Shown here: piece after piece, positions 34,647 through 43,888 of the stretch
How the letters are laid out: the number at the start of each line of letters is the position of its first letter
How positions within the stretch are numbered: position 1 is the stretch's first letter
Source of the DNA: Alloyangia pacifica
Lineage (GTDB): Bacteria > Pseudomonadota > Alphaproteobacteria > Rhodobacterales > Rhodobacteraceae
NCBI RefSeq assembly: GCF_003111685.1
Contig: NZ_CP022194.1
Span: forward strand, 1-64,000
Direction of reading: 5' to 3'
Length of the DNA stretch: 64,000 bases
Program-made: the position numbers and the translations under genes
The notes under the pieces: generated by a model
Told to the model about the DNA's origin: nothing
The model's input: the letters and a program-made list of their open reading frames with translations, nothing else
Database searches by the model: none

Positions 34647-35714
34647 ATGCCTACGCGTGATTTCTGGTCCGGGCAGCGGGTTTTCCTCACCGGTCACACC
34701 GGGTTCAAAGGCAGTTGGACGGCGCGCTGGCTGTCGCGCATGGGCGCGGTGCAGACCGGATACGCCCGTGCGCCGGAGACCGATCCGGCGCTCTTCCCCC
34801 AACTCGAGATACCCGGGCTGACCTCGGTGATCGGCGACATCTGCGACCCCGCCCCCCTGAACGCAGCGGTCAAGGGTTGCGACCCGACCATCGCCATCCA
34901 CATGGCGGCCCAGCCGCTGGTGCGCCTGTCCTACCGCGAGCCGGCCGAGACCTATGCCACCAACGTCATGGGTACGCTCAACGTCCTTGAGGCGCTGCGC
35001 CACAACGCGCCGAACCTCAAGGCGGTGATGGTGATTACCACCGACAAGGTCTATCGCAACGACAACAGCGGGCACGCCTTCAAGGAAGACGATCCCTTGG
35101 GCGGGCATGACCCCTACTCCAGCTCCAAGGCGGCCTGCGAAGAGGTCGTGTCCTGCTACCGGCAGAGCTATTTCGACGAGGCCGGCATCCCGCTGGCCGC
35201 GGCGCGCGCTGGCAACGTGGTGGGCGGCGGCGACTGGTCCGAGGACCGCCTGGTGCCTGACATCTGGCGCGCCATGATGCGCGGCGAGGCGGTGGTGCTC
35301 CGCAACCCGGCCAGCGTGCGCCCCTGGCAGCACGTGCTGGACCCGGTCTCTGGCTATCTCGACTATGTCGAGGCGATCGCCACCGGCGCCTGGGCCGACC
35401 AGCCCCGCGCGCTCAATTTCGCGCCGGCCGCCGCCAGCCCGATGACGGTGCAGGAAGTAACCGAGACGCTCGGCGCGGCCATGGACCTGGACAAGCCTTG
35501 GGAGCTGGCCGAAGGCGCCCAACCCGTTGAGATGAAGCTGCTGACGCTGGATGCCTCGCTCGCCGGGCGCACCATCGGCTGGCGGCCGCAGCTGACCGGG
35601 CGCCAGGCCGTGGAATGGACCGCGGACTGGATCAAGCAGACCCGCAGCGGCACATCCGCCCAGGACGCCGTCGATGCCCAGATCGACCAGTACGAAGCAT
35701 TGCTGAAAGCCTGA
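34647..35714 (+). CDS. rfbG: CDP-glucose 4,6-dehydratase
   Basis: This 355-residue extended SDR has the NAD loop GHTGFKG at about 16, TTDKVY (with the catalytic Asp-Lys typical of 4,6-dehydratases) and the YSSSK pair, then RAGNVVGGGDW. It converts CDP-glucose to CDP-4-keto-6-deoxyglucose. Six bases follow the rfbF stop, so the two are surely co-transcribed. Confidence 0.95.
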   Translation: MPTRDFWSGQRVFLTGHTGFKGSWTARWLSRMGAVQTGYARAPETDPALFPQLEIPGLTSVIGDICDPAPLNAAVKGCDPTIAIHMAAQPLVRLSYREPAETYATNVMGTLNVLEALRHNAPNLKAVMVITTDKVYRNDNSGHAFKEDDPLGGHDPYSSSKAACEEVVSCYRQSYFDEAGIPLAAARAGNVVGGGDWSEDRLVPDIWRAMMRGEAVVLRNPASVRPWQHVLDPVSGYLDYVEAIATGAWADQPRALNFAPAAASPMTVQEVTETLGAAMDLDKPWELAEGAQPVEMKLLTLDASLAGRTIGWRPQLTGRQAVEWTADWIKQTRSGTSAQDAVDAQIDQYEALLKA

Positions 35715-35736
35715 GCCAAGGCAGGGAGCACCCGAG

Positions 35737-36291
35737 ATGAAGTTCAACGAAACAAGCCTTCAGGGCGTCTACACCATCGACTTGGAACCGCGCGGCGACG
35801 ACCGTGGCTTCTTTTCCCGGGTGTTCTGCCGGGACGAGTTCGCCGAGCTGGGACTGGAAACCAATTTCGTCCAGTTCAACACCTCCTTCAGCCGGATCAA
35901 GCACACCTTCCGGGGTATGCATTACCAGCTGGGCAAGAACGCCGAGGTCAAGGTCATCAAGGTGGTCCGCGGCGCGCTGCTGGACGTGGTGCTGGACCTG
36001 CGCGAAGACAGCCCGACCTTCGGCAAGTGGACCGCGGCGGAACTGTCGGCAGACAACCGCACCATGATGTACGTGCCGCGCGGCTGCGCCCACGGGTTCC
36101 TGTCGCTAACCGAGGATGTCGAGATGGTGTATTTCGTCTCGGCCTTCTACGACCCCGAGAACGAGCGCTCGGTGCGCTGGAACGACCCGAAGTTCGGCAT
36201 TGAGCTGCCCTTCGAGCCGGCGCTGATCTCGGACAAGGATGCCGGCACCCGTGACTTCGACCCGGCCTGGCATCTCGGCAAGACAGCCTGA
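35737..36291 (+). CDS. dTDP-4-dehydrorhamnose 3,5-epimerase-like protein (RmlC family)
   Basis: This 184-residue cupin-type epimerase has the RmlC landmarks FFSRVFCRDEFAELG, NTSFSRIKHTFRGMHYQ (catalytic His) and VPRGCAHGFLSL. Because it follows RfbF and RfbG, it presumably acts on CDP-4-keto-6-deoxyglucose rather than the dTDP sugar and epimerises C3, C5 or both. Confidence 0.9.
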   Translation: MKFNETSLQGVYTIDLEPRGDDRGFFSRVFCRDEFAELGLETNFVQFNTSFSRIKHTFRGMHYQLGKNAEVKVIKVVRGALLDVVLDLREDSPTFGKWTAAELSADNRTMMYVPRGCAHGFLSLTEDVEMVYFVSAFYDPENERSVRWNDPKFGIELPFEPALISDKDAGTRDFDPAWHLGKTA

Positions 36292-36312
36292 TCACGAAAA
36301 GGGAGAGACGAG

Positions 36313-37203
36313 ATGCGCATCTTGGTAACCGGGGCCAGCGGTCTGATCGGATCCGCCATGGTCGAGCGGCTGGCACAGAGCCATGAGATCCTGACGCTGG
36401 GGCGCCGCGCCTCGGCGGATTTCCGCGCCGACCTGTCCGATCCCGCGGCCATCGCCGCGCTGGAGCTGCCGGCCATCGATGCACTGGTCCATTGTGCAGG
36501 CGTGGTAGACGAGGATTTCCGCGACCATCCCGAGCGGGCCATGCAGATGGCGATGTTCGGCGCCGATGCGCTGGTGCAGAAGGCGGTTTCGGCCGGGGCG
36601 GCCCGGCTGGTCTACATCTCGTCGGCCCATGTCTACGGGCCGATGGTAGGCCATGTGGACGAAACCACGCCCTACAACCCGGTCTCGAACTACGCGATCG
36701 CCCATTTCGCCACCGAGCAGGTCTTCCGCCGCCAAGCCAAGGGCGCCGTGGCCGGGGCTGCCCTGCGGCCCTGCGCGGTCTTCGGGGACCTGGCCGATCC
36801 CTCGGGCTTCCGCCGCTGGTCGCTGATCCCCTTCTCCTTCCCGCGCGACGCGGCGATCGAGCACAGGATCGTCATCCGCTCCACCGGCGAACAGCGCCGC
36901 AACTTCGTCGGCACCGCCGACGTGGCGGCCTGCTGCGCCAACTGGCTGGACAGCGCGCCCGAAGGCTGGAGCGGCCTGAACCCGCTGGGCACACTGACCG
37001 GAACCGTCTTCGATTTCGCGCAGATCTGCGCCGAGGTCTCCGAGACGCTCACCGGCACCCCCTGCGAGATCACGCGGGTCACGCCCGAGGGCCCGACTCC
37101 GGGCGAGGATTTCGACTACGCTACCGTCTCGCCGCTGGCGCAGGGCAACCAGGACCTGCGCCCGGTGCTGGAACGGCTGATGCGCCACGCGCTTGACCAG
37201 TAA
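36313..37203 (+). CDS. NAD-dependent epimerase/dehydratase-like reductase with altered active site
   Basis: This 296-residue extended SDR has GASGLIG at the N-terminus and SSAHVYG at about 100. The expected YxxxK reads YAIAH (about 132-136): the catalytic Lys is His. By position it would reduce the 4-keto group of the CDP-sugar and finish the pathway. The His may reflect a shifted chemistry, or the enzyme may serve another role. It follows the epimerase gene by 21 bases. Confidence 0.8.
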   Translation: MRILVTGASGLIGSAMVERLAQSHEILTLGRRASADFRADLSDPAAIAALELPAIDALVHCAGVVDEDFRDHPERAMQMAMFGADALVQKAVSAGAARLVYISSAHVYGPMVGHVDETTPYNPVSNYAIAHFATEQVFRRQAKGAVAGAALRPCAVFGDLADPSGFRRWSLIPFSFPRDAAIEHRIVIRSTGEQRRNFVGTADVAACCANWLDSAPEGWSGLNPLGTLTGTVFDFAQICAEVSETLTGTPCEITRVTPEGPTPGEDFDYATVSPLAQGNQDLRPVLERLMRHALDQ

Positions 37204-37221
37204 AAGCAGGAGGCCTGACCC

Positions 37222-38112
37222 ATGCCCCGCCTGACCATCGGCCTGATCACCTACAACGGGGCGGACAAAATCCGCCGCAGCATCGACAGTCTGCTGGACC
37301 AGAGCTACACGGACCTGGAGTTGCTGATCTTTGACAATGCCTCGACCGACGGCACCACCGAGATTTGCCAGGACTATGCCGCCCGCGACCCACGCGTGCG
37401 TCACGTGCGCCATCCCGAAACCATCCCGCAAAGCGCGAACTTCCGCGGCGTGCTGATGGCCGCCGAGACCGAACTATTCATGTGGGCCACCGACGATGAC
37501 AACTGGAGGCCCGACTTTGCCACCAACTGCATCCGCGAACTGGACAGCCACCCGAACGCCGTGGCCGCCTGCACCAAGGTTCGCTTCCGCAAGCCCGATG
37601 GCCAGGAAGACCCCGCGCGCGGCACCTTCACCATCACCGGCACCCCCGAAGAGCGGGTCAGGACCTATTTCTCGAACCCGCGCGACAGCGCCCGGCTGTT
37701 CGGTGTCTACCGCACCGAGGGGCTGAAGCGGGCCTACCCGGCCGATGTCAACGTCTTCGGCTACGACTGGCTGGTAGTGGGCCTGTCGATGCTGGAGGGC
37801 GACCACATCGAGGCCGAGGGCACCGAGCTGATCCGCACCGCCAATCCCCCGGGCAAGTACTTCGAGAAGTTCACCCGCCACTTCGTTCGGGAAGAGGGGC
37901 TGTTCGGCCAGCTGTCCTACATCCTGCCCCTGCTGCCGCTCTCGCGTGAGATCAAGCGCAACTTGCCCGCCCCGGCTTGGCGCGCCGCGCGCGGCAAGGT
38001 CCTCCGCCTTAACCTCCACCAGTCACTGATGCTGCTGAAATGGAAGTACCCCGCCTTCGAAGGACTGTTCAGGGCGCTCCGCTCCGTCGACCGCACCGTC
38101 GGCAACAGCTAA
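37222..38112 (+). CDS. Family 2 glycosyltransferase
   Basis: This 296-residue GT-A protein reads GLITYNGADKIRRSIDSLLDQSY, then IFDNASTDGT and ATDDDNW (DxD metal site). The C-terminal part ends in a basic, partly hydrophobic region that may attach to the membrane. It probably transfers the CDP-deoxyhexose made by the preceding genes, or another sugar of the repeat unit. Confidence 0.85.
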   Translation: MPRLTIGLITYNGADKIRRSIDSLLDQSYTDLELLIFDNASTDGTTEICQDYAARDPRVRHVRHPETIPQSANFRGVLMAAETELFMWATDDDNWRPDFATNCIRELDSHPNAVAACTKVRFRKPDGQEDPARGTFTITGTPEERVRTYFSNPRDSARLFGVYRTEGLKRAYPADVNVFGYDWLVVGLSMLEGDHIEAEGTELIRTANPPGKYFEKFTRHFVREEGLFGQLSYILPLLPLSREIKRNLPAPAWRAARGKVLRLNLHQSLMLLKWKYPAFEGLFRALRSVDRTVGNS

Positions 38113-38125
38113 GGAAGAGGCAGAA

Positions 38126-39190
38126 ATGCAGAAACTGAGTGACCCACGGGAAAATAATTTCAACATCCTGCGACTGGTGGCAGCCTCCGCAGTAATTTTC
38201 TCTCACGCGGTTGATCTCACGACGGGTCACCACGATTTTCTGGCTGAGAAAATCGGGTATTCCGGTGGCTGGATCGCGGTCAGTGCCTTTTTCAGCATCA
38301 GTGGGATGCTGATCTACAAATCTATCGTCCGCAGCCGCAGCGTTCGGGAATATATGACTGCCCGTTCACTCAGGATTTTTCCTGGTTTGTGGGTGATGCT
38401 GATCTTGACGACCCTCTTTCTGGGGCCAGCCATAAGCACCCTAAGCATTCCCGAATACTTTACATCATCGCAGCTACCGGAATATTTCTTCGGCAACGCC
38501 ATTCTCTATCTCCCGCGATATTTCTTGCCCGGCGTCTTCGAAAGCAACTCGCTGACAGCCGTCAATGGCTCACTCTGGACATTGCGGTTCGAATTCACCT
38601 GTTACCTGATTACACTTTTGTTGTTCCTGATCGGTGCCTACCGCACAGAGACCACGTTCCGCATCATGTGCGCCATTATTGTCGCAGGCTATCTTGTATA
38701 CTTGGGCCTAGGCATTATGCAGGGCACTCTGGATCAGGTGCTTTACGACGGCAGCGACATTGCCAAGCTGCACCGCATGTTTTTCGCCTTTTTCGTTGGG
38801 ATCATCGTCGGTCATTACATTGACCAGATCCGTCCCAAAGCTTGGTGGGTTGTCCTCAGCGGCGCGGCCACCTGGATCAGCTTTGGCACGCCCCTCTTTG
38901 CAACAGCCCTCATCATCTTCATCGCGCTGGCGGTCTTCTGGTTCGCCTTCCTGCAACAGGGCTGGCTTGTGCCGTTCCGCCAGATGCATGACTACAGCTA
39001 CGGGATCTACATCTACGGCTTCCCGGTTCAGCAAACCGTCGAGCATTTTCTGCCCGGTCTGTCCTCACTCGGTAATGCCCTTCTGAGCCTCGCGATCACC
39101 CTACCCTTCGCAGCGGCGTCCTGGCACTTCGTCGAAAAGCCGGCGCTCGGTCTCAAGGCACGTCTGCTGACCAAAAGAGGCACCGCGTGA
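38126..39190 (+). CDS. Acyltransferase family 3 membrane protein
   Basis: This 354-residue protein has about ten hydrophobic segments and the acyltransferase-3 start (NNFNILRLVAASAVIFSHA), plus RSLRIFPGLW. Such enzymes O-acetylate or otherwise acylate extracellular polysaccharides. It is visibly less GC-rich than the genes before it (48% in a counted 60-base sample at 38461). It ends four bases into the flippase gene. Confidence 0.88.
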   Translation: MQKLSDPRENNFNILRLVAASAVIFSHAVDLTTGHHDFLAEKIGYSGGWIAVSAFFSISGMLIYKSIVRSRSVREYMTARSLRIFPGLWVMLILTTLFLGPAISTLSIPEYFTSSQLPEYFFGNAILYLPRYFLPGVFESNSLTAVNGSLWTLRFEFTCYLITLLLFLIGAYRTETTFRIMCAIIVAGYLVYLGLGIMQGTLDQVLYDGSDIAKLHRMFFAFFVGIIVGHYIDQIRPKAWWVVLSGAATWISFGTPLFATALIIFIALAVFWFAFLQQGWLVPFRQMHDYSYGIYIYGFPVQQTVEHFLPGLSSLGNALLSLAITLPFAAASWHFVEKPALGLKARLLTKRGTA

Positions 39191-40554
39191 ATCTCAGACG
39201 CAACAGTATCTTCGCCGCCACCGAGGTGGTGGTCTACGGACTTGGCCTGTTCTTCATCTACCGCAACGTCGTGCAGGTACTCGGGGTCGAGATGTTGGGG
39301 GTCTGGTCCTTGGTGTTGGCCACGACGGCCTTTGGCCGGGTGGCAGATGTGGGCATTGCCGGTGGGCTGGGCCGATACATCGCCCGTTCTCTTGGCGCAG
39401 GCCGCCCTGACAAGGCGATCATGTACATGCGCACCGGGATCCTCTCAATCTCGGCACTCATGGGGGCCATTGCGCTGCTGCTGTGGTACCCGCTGTGGAG
39501 AGCATTGGCGATCGCACTCGAGGGTGAGGAACTGGCCATCGCGCGGGATATATTGCCTTGGGCGATTTTCAGTTTTTGGCTTCTGAACCTCAAGGCGGTT
39601 ATGGATGCCTGCCTCTTGGGGGTGCATCGCGCCGACCTGCGCGCCGTGGCCAATATCGCCGGGATGCTGCTGCAGGTCTGGGCCTCGCTGGCGCTGGTAA
39701 ACGATTACGAACTGCATGGCCTAGCTTGGGCTCAGGCAGCGCAATTCTTCTTGGCGATCGGCTTGTCAGTTGTCTTCCTTCTAACTGTAGCTCGAGTGAA
39801 TACCGAAGGTTCCCCCATACGGAGCTGGTTCTCATACGAGCAGTTCCGCGAAATGCTGGGCTTTGGGGTAAAACTGCAGATCGGCACTATCGCCAACCTG
39901 CTGTTCGAACCCGGGGTCAAGATCGTGCTGGGGGCTATTGCGGGCACCGCGATGCTAGGCATTTTCGAGATGGCCTATCGCTTTGTATACCAAGTTCGCA
40001 ACGTCGCCATTCGTGCGATCCAGACCACGGTACCATCCTTTGCAGATTACGACGCGCGCGACAATGACGACATCGTTGACCTGTTCTCCAAGGTCAGCCG
40101 CACCGCCGCCATTGCCACTGCCACCTTGATGCCCGCCGTTATCATCGGATCACCGCTGGTCTCTTGGTTGTGGCTGAGCGAGGTCAACTATCTGTTCATT
40201 TTTATTACCGCGCTGATTGCAGTCATGTGGGGTATCGGAATCTTGGCATCACCGGCCTTTTTCTTGGGGATCGGCATCGGCCGTGTTGCCCCGAATGTCG
40301 TGGGACAGATCATGGCTGGGATCCTGGCTCCAGCCTTTGTATATCTGATCTGCACCGTGGCGACACCGGATTGGGCTGTTCTGGGTGTGGTCCTCGGTCG
40401 GCTACCCGGCGACCTCTTGCCTGCAGTGCTGACCCGGCCACGCGGACACTGGCATCACGCAGCGATTCTGAACCCATACAACTTGGCCGCATTGGTCATA
40501 GTGGTCGTTTTCTCCGTCGTGGCCGCTTGGATCGCCTTCGCGAGGATCACCTGA
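39187..40554 (+). CDS. Wzx-type polysaccharide flippase
   Basis: This 455-residue protein has about twelve to fourteen hydrophobic helices in the style of the MATE/MOP oligosaccharide flippases, with the N-terminal SIFAATEVVVYGLGLFFIYR. It would move lipid-linked repeat units across the inner membrane. It starts with GTG 39187, overlapping the acyltransferase stop. A 41-codon frame at 40556-40681 after it has no ribosome site. Confidence 0.85.
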   Translation: MNLRRNSIFAATEVVVYGLGLFFIYRNVVQVLGVEMLGVWSLVLATTAFGRVADVGIAGGLGRYIARSLGAGRPDKAIMYMRTGILSISALMGAIALLLWYPLWRALAIALEGEELAIARDILPWAIFSFWLLNLKAVMDACLLGVHRADLRAVANIAGMLLQVWASLALVNDYELHGLAWAQAAQFFLAIGLSVVFLLTVARVNTEGSPIRSWFSYEQFREMLGFGVKLQIGTIANLLFEPGVKIVLGAIAGTAMLGIFEMAYRFVYQVRNVAIRAIQTTVPSFADYDARDNDDIVDLFSKVSRTAAIATATLMPAVIIGSPLVSWLWLSEVNYLFIFITALIAVMWGIGILASPAFFLGIGIGRVAPNVVGQIMAGILAPAFVYLICTVATPDWAVLGVVLGRLPGDLLPAVLTRPRGHWHHAAILNPYNLAALVIVVVFSVVAAWIAFARIT

Positions 40555-40690
40555 TATGCGGCGGCTGCACAGCCCTTCTGGATGCACAGCAGGCCAATCT
40601 GTCACGATAGCGGTCTACGGTCCGGCGTTTCGAGCCACACTATCGGTGGGCACAACACACAAGATGATTCAATCATAGAAAGCCCTTACC

Positions 40691-41575
40691 TTGACCAGAT
40701 TTGCCGGTGTCCAAAAAAAGATTCGTTATATCAGTGGAATGCACCGCTCAGGCACCACTTGGGCTGGGCAAATCGCGGCGCATGCCATGCCGGATGCGGT
40801 GTTGCATGAACCGCTCAACGCCAATACCGGTTTGCGAGGGGTCGACAAGTGGTATTACGGTCCGGACGAAGGAGATTACGTCGCATCGCTTTTGCGCGAC
40901 ATGCTGGCGGGCCGCCTAAATTTCCGGCGCCGACGGGGTACTGATACGTGGGCCAAGAACCTTGTACGCAGCATCAGCGGTAGCAGGTATGAGCGCCAGT
41001 TGCGTGCTGCGCTGAGTGGTGACAACAGCGCCATCATTCTGAAGGATCCGTTCCTGATCCGCTTGGGTACAATGATGGCCGAAACCTTCGACGCCAAGGG
41101 AGTTATCTTGAAGCGTCACCCGGCGGCCCTGATCAACTCGCTCAATCGGATGGGCTGGATCCTGCCCGATACCAACGGCAAGCTGATCGAGACCTACAGC
41201 CCCGATCCTGAAACACAATTCGCCTTCCAGATCGGACGCTTCTGGGCCGCACTTTACGCGGAGGTCGATGAACAGGCCAAGGCCCGCCCGGACATGATCC
41301 TAATCATCCGCCACGAAGACTTGTGCGAGGAACCAATAGCGCTCGGGGAAAGGATGTTGGCTCACCTGGACCTGCCACTGAACCAGGCTGCGACCGATTT
41401 CTTGACGACCTCGACCTCAGGCAAGATAGGCGAGGAAAGCGGCAGTCAGTTGTTCAGCATGCATCGCGATGCCCGTGCCCTAGCCCATTCCTGGCGCAAC
41501 AAACTGTCGCCCGAGATAATTGAGGCAGTCCAGACCGGCGGTGGCGATGTACTTAGGCGTGCCTACCCTGAGTAA
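40691..41575 (+). CDS. Sulfotransferase family protein
   Basis: This 294-residue protein (TTG 40691 as start; the ribosome site is weak) carries the 5'-phosphosulfate loop GMHRSGTTW at about 16 and the 3'-phosphate motif VILKRHPAALINS at about 135. It should transfer sulfate from PAPS to a hydroxyl, probably on the repeat unit or on the polymer. PAPS can be made by the cysD-cysNC pair at 54.5-57.4 kb. Lower G+C than flanking genes. Confidence 0.82.
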   Translation: MTRFAGVQKKIRYISGMHRSGTTWAGQIAAHAMPDAVLHEPLNANTGLRGVDKWYYGPDEGDYVASLLRDMLAGRLNFRRRRGTDTWAKNLVRSISGSRYERQLRAALSGDNSAIILKDPFLIRLGTMMAETFDAKGVILKRHPAALINSLNRMGWILPDTNGKLIETYSPDPETQFAFQIGRFWAALYAEVDEQAKARPDMILIIRHEDLCEEPIALGERMLAHLDLPLNQAATDFLTTSTSGKIGEESGSQLFSMHRDARALAHSWRNKLSPEIIEAVQTGGGDVLRRAYPE

Positions 41576-41617
41576 CGTGCAGTTGTTTTCCGTCCCTGTG
41601 CGAAAGGATGCCCAGCC

Positions 41618-42493
41618 ATGTCACCCGACTGCCGCCTGACCGAGATCATGTCCACGGACGCGCTGCCCATTGGGCTAGGGTGTAGCCGACTTGGATCCGT
41701 GAATGGTGCCTCGGGTCCCGAGGCGCTGGCCATCCTTCAGGCCGCGCTGGACGACGGGATCCGCTTCTTCGACACCTCGAACATCTACGCCCAGGGCGAC
41801 AGCGAACGCCTGCTGTCCCAGGTTCTTGGCGGGCGCGATGACGTGATCGTCTGCTCCAAGGCCGGCAAGTTCCTGTCCTGGAAGAAACGCACCCTGGTGC
41901 CGCTGAAGGGGCTGTTGCGCGGGGTGGCGCGGCGGTCGGGCCAAGCCCGCAAGGGCGTGGCCTCGGCTCGGGCCAAGCCGATGCCCACCCGCTGGGACCC
42001 TGCCTTCCTGACCGCCAGCATCGACGCCAGCCTCGGGCGCCTGAAACGCGAGCGCATGGAAATGTTCATGCTGCACAGCCCCGATGCCGAGGTGGTGCGG
42101 CGAGGCGAGGCGGTGGGGGCGCTTGCGGCGGCGGCACAGGCAGGCAAGATCGGCATCGTCGGGGTTTCGGTCGACGACGTCGCCTGCGCTGAGGCCTGTT
42201 TGCAGGATCCACGCGTCCGCGCCATCCAGGTGCCGCTGCACCCGGGCGACACCGCCTTTGACGCCATACTTGCCGAGGCACGGGGAAAGGGCGTCGCGGT
42301 GATCGCGCGCGAGATCCTCGGTGGCCCCGCGGCGATCTCCGGGGCAAGCGACCCCCGCACCTATGCTGCCGAGCGGATCGCCGAGGTGATCCTCCGACCC
42401 GACGTTACGCTGACCCTGGTCGGCACCACCCGGCTTGCCAACCTCACGGCTTCGGTCGCAGCGGCGCGCGCGGCAACAGAATCTTCGGCCTAA
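41618..42493 (+). CDS. Aldo/keto reductase
   Basis: This 291-residue TIM-barrel oxidoreductase shows catalytic Asp and Tyr in FFDTSNIYAQGDSERLL, Lys in VCSKAGKFLS and His in MFMLHSPD, the AKR tetrad. It reduces sugars or aldehydes with NADPH. Lying between a sulfotransferase and the polymerase, it probably modifies a sugar nucleotide or a sugar acid for the polymer. A sample of its neighbours is lower in G+C; this gene returns to the high value. Confidence 0.85.
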   Translation: MSPDCRLTEIMSTDALPIGLGCSRLGSVNGASGPEALAILQAALDDGIRFFDTSNIYAQGDSERLLSQVLGGRDDVIVCSKAGKFLSWKKRTLVPLKGLLRGVARRSGQARKGVASARAKPMPTRWDPAFLTASIDASLGRLKRERMEMFMLHSPDAEVVRRGEAVGALAAAAQAGKIGIVGVSVDDVACAEACLQDPRVRAIQVPLHPGDTAFDAILAEARGKGVAVIAREILGGPAAISGASDPRTYAAERIAEVILRPDVTLTLVGTTRLANLTASVAAARAATESSA

Positions 42494-42580
42494 CGTCGCG
42501 CATAACCGTCTTGACTGGTGTTTCCGGCCGAAAAGTCGTGTAAGGCCGAGATCAGCCCAGCAGGAGTGACCCTCAGGACA

Positions 42581-43888
42581 ATGACCCAGATCAGCCAGCT
42601 GTTTTTGTCCGGAATCCTGCTCTTGTGCTATCTCAAGATCCACGGTCTTGGCATCGCCTACGTCGGCGCACTGATGGTGAGTCTGATGGCCTTCACCCGC
42701 TACCGCGAGACCTGGGACAAGCTGTTGGTGCTGATCGGCATCTTTGTTGCCTTCGTTCTTCTGCACGCCATCCTGTCCGGCCTCACGCTGCCGTCGAACT
42801 ACCGGCTTGGGCAGGACCAGACCAAGCAAATGATCTACTCGACGACGAACTTCACCATCGTCGCGACGACCCTGATGCTGGGCCGGCGCGGCGATCCCGA
42901 GGCCCGGACCAGGGCCATCCGTTACATCCTGATCGGCATGCTGGCCATCGCCGTGCTCGAGGTCTACGGCCCGCTCAAGTCGGCCATGGACGCCTTCAGG
43001 TCGCTCTATACCAGCGAGTCTAGCATTTACACCTTCGCCGAACGCGACGTGCAGCAGTACGGCATGGTGCGGCCCACCGTCTTCACCTCCGAGCCCTCGT
43101 CTCTCGGCAACTTCTTCGGTGCGCTCTGGGTCTATTTCGTGATCAGGGGGCGACGCACGCTGATCGACTTGGCGGGGTACATGCTGCTTCTTCTGGCGGC
43201 CATCTACATCATCCGGTCCCCGACGCTATTGGGCTATGCCGCAGTCGTTCCAGGCCTGCTGCTGGTACAGGCCCGGCGCGGCCTGCTGGGATATGGCTAT
43301 CTGGCAGCGATCTTGGCGATCTTCCTGCTGGTGCCAAGTTACCTCTACACCCAGAAGGGCTACTTCTCGGGCACACTAAACTATTTCATGTCGACGGGCA
43401 GCTTCTTCATCCGACAAATTGCGCCGGTGCTGTCCGCCGAGGCCTCCATCTCGCTGTCACCCTTCTTCGGAGCCGGGTTCAGCTACTACGAGGTAGCCCG
43501 CGATACCACCTATCACCTGCTGTCGCTCCTCCATGGCGGCTACTACGACGACGCCTACCTGAGCGTCATGCCCGTTGGCCAATACGTGACCAACGCGGCG
43601 TGGGAATTTGTCGGGGTCTACGGACTGTTCGGCGGGATCGGCTTTGCCGCGATCCTGATGCGCCTGTTCCGTCTGGTCGGCATCGTGCATGGACCGGCGG
43701 TGATTCTGGCCACGGCCGTTCTGTGGACCAGCCATGCCGGGATAACTCTGGCTTTCACCTGGACCCCGATGATAATCATCGGGCTAGCCTTCTACCGTCC
43801 ACGGATCGCAGCCGTGCAGGGGACTCGCGCGGGCGCAAGCCTTCTGCCATCACGGCCAACCGGGCCGCGGGCGCTACCGGGAGAGTAG
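42581..43888 (+). CDS. Wzy-like polysaccharide polymerase
   Basis: This 435-residue membrane protein starts at ATG 42581. About ten to twelve hydrophobic segments surround a large periplasmic loop (about 300-360; GSFFIRQIAPVLSAEASISL, GFSYYEVARD). No soluble domain is present. The layout is that of O-antigen/EPS polymerases, which are poorly conserved in sequence, and it is the only such candidate in the cluster. It overlaps the convergent oxidoreductase gene by 15 bases. Confidence 0.75.
   Translation: MTQISQLFLSGILLLCYLKIHGLGIAYVGALMVSLMAFTRYRETWDKLLVLIGIFVAFVLLHAILSGLTLPSNYRLGQDQTKQMIYSTTNFTIVATTLMLGRRGDPEARTRAIRYILIGMLAIAVLEVYGPLKSAMDAFRSLYTSESSIYTFAERDVQQYGMVRPTVFTSEPSSLGNFFGALWVYFVIRGRRTLIDLAGYMLLLLAAIYIIRSPTLLGYAAVVPGLLLVQARRGLLGYGYLAAILAIFLLVPSYLYTQKGYFSGTLNYFMSTGSFFIRQIAPVLSAEASISLSPFFGAGFSYYEVARDTTYHLLSLLHGGYYDDAYLSVMPVGQYVTNAAWEFVGVYGLFGGIGFAAILMRLFRLVGIVHGPAVILATAVLWTSHAGITLAFTWTPMIIIGLAFYRPRIAAVQGTRAGASLLPSRPTGPRALPGE

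Noticed and set aside
33864..37203. dTDP-rhamnose operon (RmlABCD)
   Set aside because: The first two enzymes are clearly RfbF and RfbG, so the nucleotide is CDP; only the epimerase is RmlC-like.
40556..40681. 41-codon frame after the flippase gene
   Set aside because: No ribosome site, no recognisable content, and it ends in the spacer before the sulfotransferase.
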